From NCBI GenBank assembly GCA_004194705.1, contig SADC01000006.1, forward strand, positions 186,001-250,000: DNA of 64,000 bases. The letters run 5' to 3'. Positions 11,101 through 22,490 of this stretch are shown here, piece by piece; position 1 is the stretch's first letter; each line of letters begins with the position of its first letter. The notes under the pieces were generated by a model that saw only the letters and a list, made by a program, of their open reading frames with translations, was not told where the DNA came from and did no database searches. The position numbers were made by a program, and so were the translations under genes. The stretch comes from Ditylenchus dipsaci. Lineage: Eukaryota; Nematoda; Chromadorea; Rhabditida; Anguinidae.

Positions 11101-13673
11101 AACCTCGATATAACGACCCCCACCTCAAGTTCGTTCCCACCTAGGGTCCGACACTTTTTTAACACTGTTTTCGCATTAAAAAATAAAAACCTCGATTTAA
11201 CGACCCCCCCCCGTTTGAAAATTAGAGTGTCGTTAAATCAAGGTTTTGGTTTTTTAATAGCGAAAACTCTAGATTTCTGAAAACGATCGGCGAAATCGGA
11301 ATCCTTACGATATTTGCGACCAGACTGTCAAAAAAAAATCGCTAAAACATTTGAAAAATGGGGTTAAAAAAAGTGTCGGACCTAGGTGGAACGAACTTGA
11401 GGTGGGGTCGTTAAATCGAGGTTTGACTGTATAGGTTCACAGTTTAGAGCTTTCAATTCAATAATTTCAATAACTGTAATTTTTTTAGTTTATGATGAAA
11501 TTTATAATGAAAGAAAAATCTACAGTTATCGATGTATTTTTAAAACTCGAAATTCTATCACTAAAAGTCTATCTCTGAAACTTAATTTTAATAATTGAGT
11601 TTTTAGAACAATGCTCTAAAAACACGCTTTTTCGTTTTCTAGCGATACTGCTGTTTTCCGGCCAGGTTTCGAATCAAGAGTCTATGCCAATTCGTGTCCG
11701 GCCCTGATTTACATACGAAAAATTTATCTAACTTAAAAAAAGTTTTTTGATATCGTGTTCAATCAGAAAATTAGCCCACTAGAATATTTTAGATTCTTGC
11801 TACTTGTAGTTATTGTTACTACTTATTTTACCTAGAAGATTATGGTATATCCAAGTCCTACTGCAGTGTCACTTCACCGACAACTTCAGAAAAATTAGAG
11901 TTCATGAACAGTAGTTTGCTAATCGCTGACATTTTAATCACTGTAGCAGACTGCTTTCTCCGTCGTATAATTTACAGACAGAACAAAAGGTTAGTTCGGT
12001 AAATTAAATTCGATTAATTAAAGTTCGGTTATGGCTCGTTAAGGTTCGGTTATTGGTTAATTAAATTGGTAAATTAAGTACGGCAAAAAAACTTTAATTG
12101 AAGCCATAGGTTTGAATAGAACACACAACTCCCCAAACACTTTGAGCATTACGTTTTAGAGATATGAAAAATCTAATATTTTTAAACACACGACCATTAA
12201 AAAATGGCCCTGTTTCTTAGCTACATTTTGAGTGGTCGTGTGCCTAAGAATGTTAGACTTTTCATATCTAAAAAACATAATGCCACAAGGGGAGTTGTGT
12301 GCTCTAATTCAAGCCCATGAGCTTCAATTAGAGCATTTAAGATACTTTGATATAAGCACACTCCCAAAAGTAAATTTCAGGCAACCCTGAATAAACCGTC
12401 AGCCTTGAGAACTCCGATTTCGTGGCTGTTTATCGGGGGAAGGGGGGGGTGTTCGGTTTGTGCGGCGGTTTATTGAACTTCAATCAGCGCAGTCAGCAGA
12501 CAACATAAATGCTTTTTATTTAAACAAATATGACAATCAAAACAACCTGATCAATCGAGAAAACAAAGCAAAATGATAAGCAAAATAAAGTAAACAATTT
12601 GTGAAAAGCAAAAAGAAAAAAGGTTGACAAAAATACCTTTTGATTTAGGCGGAAATTTGAAAAATCTGAAATGTGCTAGAAGAAGTTTATCGAGAGTAAT
12701 TTGTTGGACGGACCGTGTCGGGTGTGCCGGTTTACAGAGGTTGGGGTTTATCGAGGCCAGCTTTCGTTTTCTTTTCTCCGCTGCCCCAATTTGGTCCTAA
12801 GTCGTGTTTATCGGCGTGGCGTGTAGTCTTCCTCCACATTTCTAACGGAACACTGAAAAGAACCCGCACAAGAGAAGAGAGCGCTCATCATTTTGCAGCA
12901 ATTCAATTTGGCCAAAACATTTTGCAATGTTCAGTGAAAATTTGCTGAATATTACAAATGTATTGGTCTAAATTGAATGGCTGCAAAGTGATTTGGCGCA
13001 CTCTTCCCTGCCCGAACCCGCTTATTTGGCGCAAGCTTGTGTTTCTTTGAAAATTCTTGAATGCACGTTTTTTTATCTAAATAAATCATGATATAAAAAA
13101 ATTGCTTGGTCCCCAAGCTGATTGACCTGAGGGGTGTGCGGTTCAGTTCAAGTGAGTGGGAAAGGAAGGGGGGCTCAGGTTAAAATTAGTTAAATTTTTA
13201 TTTCAATTTAGCCGTAATTTTAACAATTAGTTTACCAAATGTTTTTATATTGAAATGTTTATTAAAAGTATATTTTATTAAAGTCTTGCAGGGAAATTGT
13301 CAAATACAGCTTGCAGACGGCCTGACCAAATAAAAGAAATGTTTTGTCAATAAAACTATTTTCTCCCTAGCTTTGGTGCATTCGTCTATAATTTATCAGT
13401 TCATTTGCTGTCAATGTACATGGAAAAAGTTTATAGTACTGTCTATGCTTTAGAATTCATGATATTTATTGAAGGAGCAACTTTAGTGAGTTCGCAGAAA
13501 TAATTTGACAGTTTCAAATCATTTTTTTTTTCAGATTAATGAATCTATGTGGCTACCACGCTCACCACTTTTTACGTTTTGATTTTGCAGGCTGAAAACA
13601 GAATTAGACGCAAATATTGTAAATGTAGCAGCGCTGATGCTTATTCAAACTTTTCAATCAACAGATTCAATAA
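8190..13673 (+). CDS. Sra-superfamily serpentine chemoreceptor, copy B (frameshifted)
   Basis: Seven-transmembrane receptor, probably acting in chemosensory neuron membranes (family knowledge). Exons: 8190-8399 (extracellular N-terminus with NCT, first helix, HLHANLK); 9194-9268 (second helix); 10479-10686 (DPC, IPHIYCLIGFTLFHLVV, then ERSCAIFYVK); 11836-11989 (SLLIADILITVADCFLR); 13292-13485 (YSLQTA, then a TM region); 13535-13673 (last helix and tail, stop). The first two introns are phase 0. The H-x-NLK, LR-x-P...ER-x-x-A and YQ...EN positions match nematode Sra-superfamily receptors. Relative to copy C, one base is missing near 10520 and near 10632; extra bases occur near 11856 and 13318, and exon 6 is also shifted. 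It is therefore either a pseudogene or affected by sequence errors. Introns hold several MITEs. Confidence 0.7.
8525..8760. mobile_element. MITE with TACCGTATTTCC ends, in receptor B intron 1
   Basis: Starts TACCGTATTTCCTGTAATAA and ends with its inverse. Inside is an AATAAGGCGGC...GCCGCCTTATT inverted pair. The same terminal word bounds elements at 46014-46171 and 54379-54500, and partial copies lie near 21749 and 59545. A short 208-nt ORF inside is not credible as a gene. Confidence 0.65.
9599..9722. repeat. Foldback repeat with TGTACGGATTTTTCAACTTGG arms
   Basis: About 124 bp. One arm contains GTACGGATTTTTCAACTTGG and the other its inverse. AATCATT and AATGATT bound the unit. Further copies lie at about 51545-51668 and 51780-51902, with a partial one at about 51960-52045. 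It lies in receptor B intron 2. Confidence 0.6.
9838..9935 (-). repeat. Dispersed repeat with TAGACTCTATATGCATTT core
   Basis: Minus-strand copy of a repeat that starts near ACCATGTTTTCAACTCGGG, continues through CCGTGGCAAAAATAGACTC, and ends near CTAAGGTA. Plus-strand copies lie at 38609-38715 and 43802-43905; a diverged, partly doubled copy is at 31013-31215. It produces spurious ORFs such as the one at 9843-10106. Confidence 0.5.
11095..11429. mobile_element. pogo/Tigger-like MITE (ACGACCCC variant)
   Basis: TA on both sides (11093-11094 and 11430-11431). Ends are CAGTCAAACCTCGATATAAC and its near-inverse. Arms contain AAGTTCGTTCCCACCTAGGG and AAGGATTCCGATTTCGCCGA modules. The centre (about 11190-11250) holds a second inverted pair, ACCTCGATTTAACGACCCCC, carrying the same ACGACCCC variant as the ends. 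It lies in receptor B intron 3. Confidence 0.85.
12091..12325. repeat. Foldback repeat with ACACAACTCCCC arms
   Basis: Inverted arms include TTTGAATAGAACACACAACT and GGGGAGTTGTGTGCTCTAAT, with inner words AGATATGAAAAATCTAA and ACACGACCA. About 235 bp, with no coding potential. It lies in receptor B intron 4. Confidence 0.55.
12400..13150. other. Receptor B intron 4, remainder
   Basis: Holds repeated GTTTATCGGGG/GGTTTATTG-like words (12420-12850) and one CTTGGTCCCCAAGCTGATT motif near 13105. Similar GTTTATCGGG words reappear at 14390-14530. A 234-nt ORF (12715-12948) shows no family signature. Confidence 0.3.
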
Positions 13674-16628
13674 AGAACATTTTTAAGTTTCAAGTAAACA
13701 TATTTCTTTATTGTCTATTTTTGAGAGCATCCCTGCACCGAAAGTGAAAAAAAAACAATTTTAAAAAACAGTTTATTGTGTAGGTAGTGAAAATTGTCTC
13801 AATATATTCACTGTGGCGCCGCTGACGCCTCAGCTTAGGTTTTTTCTGCGTCGCCGCTGCTGGCGCCGCTATTGTTGCGTCACTGTTCCGCTCCACCAAA
13901 AAAATTTTTGTCCACATTTAAGCAGAGAAACAAAAAAATAGGCATTGAAAATTACAATCGCGTGTGAAATTTAAATGCAGAACCTTTTTTGCAATTTTTA
14001 TATCATTATTTGTTTTTCATATACTTTATTGAATACTTTCAGCTAGGTAGTATTTAACACGGGGAAATATTATCACGATCTTGTCCTTCCATACACTGCT
14101 GTTTAAATTTGCCGGCGCAGCTCAAACCGTCTCCAGCCAAAAGCCCAGGCTGGTGTCCGTGTTTCGATTCGACTATTTCGCTTGTGTTTAACGTCAGACA
14201 TCTCTTATATCAAATATACAGTAATACACGAAAAAAGAAGATTTACTAAAAACGCAAGTTATGAAATAAAAATGTCACAGAAAAGCGAAAATGACAACGA
14301 AAAACTCAATGGAAATTTGAAAATTTACAAAATCACTGAAAATTATGAGAAACATTGCAAAGAATGAAGGTGTCTGTTTACCGAGTGTAATTTTATCGAA
14401 CGGGACCAGCTCGGGTGTCAGTTTATTGGGTGTATCCGTTTATTAGGGGTATGCTTTAGTCAATTTCTCGGTAAACCAACCGAATTTTTTAAAAGTGTTC
14501 GTTATCGGGTAAGTCCGTTTATCATATTAAACAGTATTGCCTACCTTAGCCAAAGTTAAGCCGAGATTGAATTTTTGCCCAAAGACCCTACGATAGAATG
14601 AAAAAAGTCATAATCACTACAAATGACTCAAATAGAGTATATCAACGTATAGTTACTTTAGCAAATCAAAAACTGGTTCGGTGAAGATAATATGTTCAAA
14701 TGAAATATCGAAACCCTGCAATAACGGAAAATTTAACTGTACATCTTTTAATATAAATCAAATCTTTATTGAATTTAATATTAATTCAATGAATCTTCGA
14801 CTTAAATTCCACAGTTATCAAGCAACAGTTATCGACGTTATCTACGGACAAAAACTGTGCGACGGTAACTGTGCATTGATAACTGTGCGCCGATAACTGT
14901 AGAATTTTTTATATAATATGAAAAGCAATGCTACAGTCATCCGATTTTCTTTATTTCTGATTTCTTGAAAAAATTCATTTACATCGCCGAAATTGGCTCG
15001 ATTTTGAAAATAAACAGAACTATTTAAATTTTTTTACCAAACTATTGATTTTTAATAAGTGACTTAAAAGTTAGAACTTTTTTTAAAGGTCTTGTAATGA
15101 AATTTTAAATGTAGAACAGTTTTTATATGAATTTTGTTAATAATATACGTATTGTTTTTTTATTTTCCAAGCTTTCAGTATCTGGGTGTGCAAAAATTAC
15201 GTTTATTTTTTTGAAAAAAATCTGGCATCATAACACCGTTACCGAATTGTTGAATGCCAAGTCCTGGTAACACGCCTTTTTAAGACATTCTAAAAAGAAT
15301 AATAAACTTTTGAAATTATGAAAAATCTAAATTATAAACAGATAGAAGAGCTGAATTCGAGCAAATACCTTAAATTTAAAAGTTTTAACGTAATTTCGAG
15401 ACATCCTAAAAGTGTCTAAGAAAAATACGAATGATGATAATTGTACGAAATTCGCACTGTTTTGATTTAGACAACAAACGATCCTAGTATAGAATACTCA
15501 TAAGCCCCCCACCACCCAAAAATTTATGCCTTTAAAACTTAAGTAAATATCCCCCAAATATATGTCCCACACCGCGGAAAATGTGCGTAAACTATTTATT
15601 AGTCACAACTTCCGTAAGCTTGCATACCCCCAATGTAAGGGCTAAGCCTAAACTGTTGTTCCAAAGGTAGTTACAGCAATTTAAGTAGGTCAGATTCTTG
15701 GGAGAGGTATTCTATACTAGCGCCGTTTTTTCTAATAAAAAATGGTTTTATAAAGAAGGCGAAAACTTGATCAAGATGACACCCGAAATTTGAACCATAT
15801 ACAAGTAATCTGGTCAAATGAATAATCCAAGCAGCGAAGGCGACGCTAGTGTAGCGACAGACTAGAAGCGTATGATGGACGTTTTATTTTATCAAGCCCT
15901 ATCGGTTCGAGTAGAGAAAAATTATTTAATAATCAAATTGAAAATAAATTCTTATATGACAAAATTATAAACAACACATGCGTAATTTCAATAACTTCCA
16001 TTTTTCCACTTTATTGCACTTTAAATACAAAAAATGTATGCACACGCTACTACTCTTCTTTTCTCAATTCTGCTTTGTGTTCAGAGTGAATTAACACTTG
16101 CACAAGCTAACGCGTATTTTTTACTACTTTTTACTTGATTAAATGTGTTATTAATCTATATCTAAAATAAACTCCCCAAAATTCACAAATGGCACAAAAA
16201 CTCTATTTCTAGTTTTTATATATCTCGCTGCTGCCGTACTTTCCAGTTTAAAGCATTGCTACAAGCTTGATATCGCGGCAATGTTCTTGTTTAGACTTCG
16301 CCCCCACCCCCTAATTAAAAAAATTTTGCAAAAAAATTTGATGTTTTGGGGGTCTCAACAAGAACAGTCAATATCGCTTGCCAAACATCACGTTTATTGC
16401 TTTTCCAACTTACTGATGTTTTCAAAAAAAAAAGTTCATAGAAGTTACTATCAGCTTATGTCTCCTGCTGAACTGTACCTTCCTAGCTCTTTCAACTTTT
16501 GATTTTTTCATTATACAGTCTTAATAGAAATTGTTCCAATTTTATAGAAATTGTAAATAAATTGTTTACGAGGTTATTAGATATTATTGTGTCAACAAAA
16601 AAGCGCTAGATTTTCAAATTTGATTCTA
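13674..16628. other. Repeat-rich interval between receptors B and C
   Basis: No gene recognised. A GTTTATYGGG-rich block lies at 14390-14530. A block of repeated CGATAACTGT words lies at about 14640-14905. The MITE at 15484-15720 is described separately. Short ORFs at 13708-13917 (minus), 14182-14367, 14681-14896 and 16281-16502 have no recognisable motifs. Confidence 0.3.
15484..15720. mobile_element. MITE with CTAGTATAGAATAC ends
   Basis: About 237 bp, bounded by CTAGTATAGAATACTC and GGTATTCTATACTAG. The interior has AT- and CCCC-rich stretches and no ORF. A related end (GCTAGCATAGATAGAATACC) lies near 20690. Confidence 0.5.
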
Positions 16629-17068
16629 CATTTGAAACTCGATTTAACGAAATTTAAGGGACCGACCAGGTTACCGCGTTCGAAACCTTTTTTACACCAA
16701 TTTTTTCAAGCTTTGCCAGTTCTGTTTTGACAATCTGGTTCCAATATTACAAGGATTCCGATTTTGCCAATCATTTTCGGAAATTCAAAATGTTTTCTTT
16801 TAAAAAATAAAAAACTCGGTGAAAAAACAGGTTTTTCGTTAAGTCAAAATTCGTTAAATCGAGTTTTGGCTTATTTAGTGAGAAAAATGTCTATTTCCGA
16901 AAAATGATCGTCAAAATCAGAATCCTTGCGATATTTGGACAAGACTATGAAACAGAACTTGCAAATTTTTGAAAAATAATGGTAAAAAAAGTGTTGGACC
17001 CTAGGTGGGAACGAACTTGCGACCTCAAATATTCGTTGTATCGAGTTTCGTTAAATCGAGTTTGACTG
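16629..17068. mobile_element. pogo/Tigger-like MITE upstream of receptor C
   Basis: Right end TCGAGTTTGACTG followed by TA. The left end is diverged (TACATTTGAAACTCGATTT). Arms contain CCTAGGTGGGAACGAACTT and AAGGATTCCGATTTTGCCAA modules. The inner palindrome (about 16815-16870) repeats the TTCGTTAAATCGAGTTT end word. It lies within about 70 bases of the copy C start codon, so it could influence that promoter. Confidence 0.75.
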
Positions 17069-17135
17069 TATAGCCTAACTCTGTAACATTTGGTTTTTTA
17101 TAGATATACAGTAATTATTTTTCTAGTCAGGCACT

Positions 17136-20096
17136 ATGTCCTCAGTAGCTGATACCTTCTCAGCCCTGAGTGTTTCATCGAATAATTGCACAGCTGCTAA
17201 AATCTTTGCTAAATCCAAGCTTTTGTTTTTCTTGAACACAACTCATTGCCTATTTTCATTAGTTGCAGTTCTACTCTGCTGCAAAAATCTCAGGCGAATT
17301 ACTGATAAGTCCAAAAAATTTTCATGTGCATGCAAATTTAAAGGTGAATCTTTTTAGGCATTTAACTAAAAAACTTATATTTTAGGTATTTTTTTCTAAA
17401 TTTATTATATTGTACACTTTTAAAAAAAAAACAGGCATCTATTGAAAATCAATCAATAGGGTGTTCTCTTTTTTCACTTAAAATCCAAAAACGACGTAGA
17501 AAAAGTCAGAGTTGTAAGCTCCATTAACTAGTGCATGTTTTCAGTAAACGGTACGTAATTATGGTTTTTCTAAAAAAACTAAATGAGGAAAACCAGCGTC
17601 ACCAAGTTAGAACTTTATTCAATAAAAAACAAATTTCTGACTTGAAATCACTTTATTTCAGATATATTCTCGTTGGGCTCTACTTTCTACATTATATTTA
17701 GCTTTTTTACTTTTTGCCAACACTTTTACCACATGGTAATTTTTTTACGAGTTGTCCGAAAAATTTATATTTATTTTGAAAAATCTGAGAATTGGTCTCG
17801 GAATCTAAATGGATATTTAGTAGCCTTGGAAATGATCTTGGAACATTCGGTCATAAAAACTAAACTACTGTAAAATTTCAGATTCTTTATTTGTTTACTT
17901 TTGTTGATCCATGTGACTATCAAATAGCTGCATGGCAATGTCTAGTGCTCAGAATACCTCATATGTACTGTTTAATTGATTACACTTTTCCATTTAGTCG
18001 TATTTATGGAGCGTAGCTGTGCTATATTTTATGTTAAGACTTATGAAAAAATGTCTGTCAAAGCGGCATTGTTGCTTGTCGTTGGGTAAGCTCATTTGTC
18101 ATTGCAATGGCTTAAGAGTAGGGTTGTCGAGCCGAAGCTCGAATCGAACTTTCGGCTCGAACTTTCGGCTGTGTAGGTGTTTTTTGGTAATTAATAAAGA
18201 AAATACGGTATGCTACAAGGAGTCAGCTTAACTCCCTCTTCAATTTTTTTCCTGCTTACGCATTTTATCACTTATACTATATTAAACGAGAAATTTTACA
18301 GTAGTATTATTGTTCAGTTAATTTCAATATATTCGCGTTTTCTGCCCGGAAGTTTTCTGTTTTTTTGAATAAAACCATTGTCAAAAATCGCAAAAAGAAA
18401 GAAATCTTTAGTCCCCTGAAATTTTTTTTCTGCCTGCCTTTGATCACACATACTATACCATAAATTACACGGAGGCTAGAGCAAAAAAGCATATTTTTGG
18501 CACTGCAAGCATAAATAAAATGATTTAGTTGCTTATTACTTGTGCTTATTGTTTCTACTTGTTTTACTCAGAAGATTATGGTATTTCCAAGTCTACTGCA
18601 GTATCAGCTCACCGACTAATGCAGCAAAACTTGAGGGTTTAAACAATATTTTGCTAGCTGCTGACATTTTAATCACTATAGCGGACTGCTTTCTTCGCAG
18701 TATATTCATAAACAGAACAAAAGGTGAGATTTGATTGTTCAAAAATACAGTCCACTGTCGATATAAGCACGCTTCCAAAAGTCCTTATCCGCTGTGTTCC
18801 AAACTTTTTTTTGACCGTGAAACCCAAGTGCACCTTCCCTCACCCAAAGAGTATGATTCTCTAGCCGTAGACCCCGAACAGTATAAGTTTTCTAGCCGTA
18901 GACCCCAAAGAGTATGAGGTCTCTAGGCTCAGAGAGCACATACTCCTGGTGAGGGAGGGGGGGGTGGGGGTGGGTCGTTGTACTTGGGGTACTGTCTTTT
19001 TGACATGCCAAGACAAAAAGTAGAAAACGTTAAATTCCAGAAAACACTAGCAAAAACTTTTTACGAAAAATTTAAAGAACCAAGAACAACCACCCAATAT
19101 CAGCCATTTTTTCTAACTTTGAAATTTTAAGTGTAATGGTATTTCAATGAGTAAAATTTAAAAAAATATTAAAAATTTTGCAGAAAAATCGACAAACTAC
19201 AGCCTACAGACGGCCTACCAAATAAAAGAAAATGTTTTGTCCATAAAATTGATTTTCCTCTGGCATTAGTGCACTCGTCCTTATTTATCAGTCATCTACT
19301 GTCATTGTATATAGGAAAAGGGTGCTTGTGCTGTCTGATGCTCTTGATTTTATGATATTTCTTGAAACAGTAACTTTAGTGAGTTTATATACGTAATCTC
19401 TCTAATACAAGGGTCGGACCGTTTATTTTTCGACTTCTTTGCGAGGGACACTTCTAATAGATAGGCCAGCGCCGCAATTTAGGGAGAGCAGTTTCGGTAT
19501 ACACCCCCAGTCAAGTTCGGTATACATCCTCCCTCAAGTTCGGTATACACCTCCCAGTTTGCCTTGGTCCCCAAGCTGATTTTTTTAAAAGCTTTTTCCG
19601 AATTTTTTTCAACTTTAACCCAATAAAAAACAGCGTTCGAAAATTTCGAAATTTTTTTAAAAAAAATTAGCTTGGGTGACCAAGGCAAACTGGGGGTGTA
19701 TACCGAACTTGACTGGGGGGTGTATACCGAAACTTAGCCATTTAGGGGACGGGCGGTGGTGAGTGGGGTGATCATAAGGTAATTGCCCCCCCTTTAACTA
19801 CGTTACTTCACCTCCCCCTGGCCTGAAAAATTAGCAAAAAATAGGTGAATTACTCACCACCGCTTGAGAAAGTTGAAGTTGCGGCCCTGGATAGTGCCGT
19901 CTATCAGAGAGAGTACGATAAATAATTTTAATTCTACAAGAGTTTTTTTCAGATTACTGATCTCTATGTGGTCACCACTGTTAGCGCTTTTTATTTATTG
20001 ATTTTGCAAGCTGAGAACAGGATTAAATCAGAGATTATACCAAAAATTAAAAGTGCTGATGCTCATTTCAAGCTTTTTAATCAACAGATACAATAA
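17136..20096 (+). CDS. Sra-superfamily serpentine chemoreceptor, copy C
   Basis: Best-preserved of the three paralogues. Exons: 17136-17342 (start, NNCT, first helix); 17662-17734 (second helix); 17882-18085 (ILYLFTFVDPCDYQIAAWQC, LRIPHMYC, then an ERSCAIFYVKTYEKMSVKA region); 18572-18723 (RLWYFQVYCSISSP, ILLAADILITIADCFLR); 19184-19378 (YSLQTAYQIKENVLSIKLIF, LETVTL); 19953-20096 (ITDLYVVTTVSAFYLLILQ, tail FKLFNQQIQ, stop). Exon joins are consistent, for example VTL to ITD in phase 0. Exon 1 lacks 2 bases and exon 2 lacks 1 base relative to copy B, which together restore frame. Exons 3 and 5 carry further indels (near 17971 and 19248). Motifs (DPC, LR-x-P, ER-x-x-A, YE, YQ-x-x-EN) place it in the nematode Sra superfamily. 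Ligand unknown. Confidence 0.78.
19491..19732. repeat. Foldback with TTCGGTATACACCCCC repeats enclosing a CCTTGGTCCCC foldback
   Basis: Outer arms hold two or three copies of TTCGGTATACACC(C)CC and their inverses. The inner pair is GCCTTGGTCCCCAAGCTGA (about 19558) and AGCTTGGGTGACCAAGGC (about 19668). Two foldback families appear nested. It lies in intron 5 of receptor C. Confidence 0.6.
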
Positions 20097-20432
20097 AAAA
20101 AGTTTTTGAACAGTTTAGTAATATTGTCACTTATTCACTCTTTCAACTTCAGTCAAACTTCTATTTAACGTCTGTCTGATAATTTTTTTATTTAAATAAA
20201 ACTCCTTATAAAACTACCAGCTGTTCTGATTACAATTTGAACAAAGAACTTCCATCTAACGACCACTCTATTAAACGACTTTCTAAAAATTTCTGGAAAA
20301 TTTGAATCAATAAATAGAAACTAAATTTAGATCTAAACGATGAGTGGGTTACTTTACGGCCCGAGCCTACACCTAAGTCGAAAGACTACTTCTTGCGGTG
20401 GATTAGGTTGCCTAAGCAAACTCGATTGCCTA

Positions 20433-20672
20433 AGCAAATTTCACATAGTTAACATAGTTTATCAAAATTTTATTTAGTCAATGAAACTTTTACAGTCAGC
20501 AACTTATTCATAGTTGACGTACTTCACATAGTTAACAAATTCTACATAGTTAACATATTTTTCATAGTCAACGGAATTTTTATAGTTAATGAAATTTTCA
20601 CAGTCAGCAAATTATACATAGTCTACATATTTAACACAGTCAACATAGTTTAACGAAAATTTCATAGTCATG
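20433..20672. repeat. Minisatellite-like CATAGTTAACAAATTTCA array
   Basis: Imperfect tandem units of roughly 20-30 bases alternate CATAGTTAACA and CATAGTCAACG/GTCAGCA words. The opposite-strand version makes the array at 53496-53960. Scattered units occur near 21430-21470, 25265-25310 and 46255-46290. Confidence 0.6.
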
Positions 20673-21539
20673 AAATTTCGGCGCTAGCATAGATAGAATA
20701 CCTCTGCCAAGAATTTAACATACTGCCAAGAATCTAACAGTTACAGCTCATTTTTCATTTTTTCTTAAAACTTTTCAATTTTTTTTAAATAATAATAAAA
20801 AATTAAGTAATCAAAAAAACTGTCTGCAATTTTGTTCTTCAATTTATTAAGCGAATTCATCACTGCAAATGTTAGCTCAAAAAGGAACAAATACTTGCAG
20901 CTTGACTGTGTACTTCCTGCCTTTTTTAAGCTTTTGAGCTTGAACTTTTTTAATCTGCTATTATCAAATGTTTTTAAAAATGCATACCATGTTTCAAAAA
21001 AAAGAACAGACTATTAATTATTCAGTATATTGGTTGCACATCCGAACTGACATTAAACCTTTTACAGCTGGATACTTAAATAAGCAGGTGAAAAAAGTAT
21101 TAAAAGATTTTATAAATACCTTTTCTAAAAAACCTTTTTTTCAATAATAAGTACTGTTTCCTTTAGTGTTGAAGTTTAGTGCTGAAGTTTTTTCACCACC
21201 AGAATGACAAAACGGTTGTTTTGCTTCTATTATTCCTATTTAATGACATTCTCGGCCTTATATGAAAATCGTTCCTATTTCGTGATTTCAAGTAGTGTTT
21301 CATCGAGGCGAAAATACTTGGTTTGTCGTCTCAAAAATTTCGGCTTTACGCCTTTCTTGAGTATTCATTGTAAAAATGAATTTATCCCGAAACAAGAAAC
21401 GAACTCACATATTCCAATATTTACATAGCCAACGAAATTTTCATAGTTAATGAAACTTTCATAGTCAACCTGTCCTAACACCACTGGCTAGCCACTTTGC
21501 ACAAAGTTATAGTTGATTCAACTAAAAGTTGATGCACTA

Positions 21540-21712
21540 CAGCAAAATCTCTATATGCATCTCGCAAAGGACCGGCCAATATAGAGGTGGATGCAATTTG
21601 GAGGGTCGATAATAGTTATTATTTTCCGGCCAACCAAACCAGAACAAAAAAAAGTGGATGCAAACAAAGAGGTGGATGCAATATTGAGGGTTGCTATATA
21701 GAGGTTTGACTG
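21540..21712. mobile_element. Short pogo/Tigger-like MITE
   Basis: About 173 bp flanked by TA. Right end CTATATAGAGGTTTGACTG, left end CAGCAAAATCTCTATATGCA. GAGGTGGATGCAAT occurs twice inside. It lacks the long arms of other family members. The ORF spanning it on the minus strand is not a gene. Confidence 0.65.
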
Positions 21713-22490
21713 TAGGTGCTTTTGTACTGTAGCTAATACCGTTAATACCGTATTTCTTCAAATAGTAGCCCCTTAAAATAGCCAATCACGAACCGCCCTT
21801 CCCCTGTCCCAAATTCGAAGATCCGTAGCTTGGAGCAGAGTCATTATTTTGGAAAACTGTTTTCGGATTTTCTTCACTTTCACGAGCTTCACCGATTCTG
21901 CTTTTAAGACTTTGTTGAGTACTTTTTTACTGCAGAAAAACTTATAGTTGTTTATGCCACATACTTATTTATGTCATAGTTATTTTATGTCATAGCTATT
22001 TTTGCATAGTTATTCATGCCACATATTTTTTCTTTTCCAAATATAGACAGAATTTAATCGGAAATAAAATTTAAAAATGTTTTCCATTTATTCTCCTTTT
22101 TTCCTTAAAACAAACGTTGGGGTTAACAACTCTTGAAAAAATGTTGAGTCACTGAAGAAAAAACATCTGGCCATAAAAAGTCGTTTTTTGACGTAAACCT
22201 TTAATCGAAAATCTTCAAATCAAAAGTTATGGCATAATTAAACTTTTGGTTAAAAAGTGTTTAGTACTTCCCATTCCTGTTTGGGGATTTCAAGTACAAA
22301 AATAAATGAGCTAACAAGTTTTTTTACTTAATGTATAACAATAAATAGCTAAACCAGTGAACAATTCCATTTAATTGCCTTCTCGGCTTCTGAGCTGAGG
22401 AAAAAAATTATATTTCTTTGGTTTATGTTATTTTTTGCATTGACTTTGTTTTTTAAATTGAAGTTCTAGTCAAAAAATTTAGTTCAGGAT

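Noticed and set aside
20433..20672. CRISPR-like array
   Set aside because: Units are imperfect, without unique spacers of constant length, and the window is eukaryotic.
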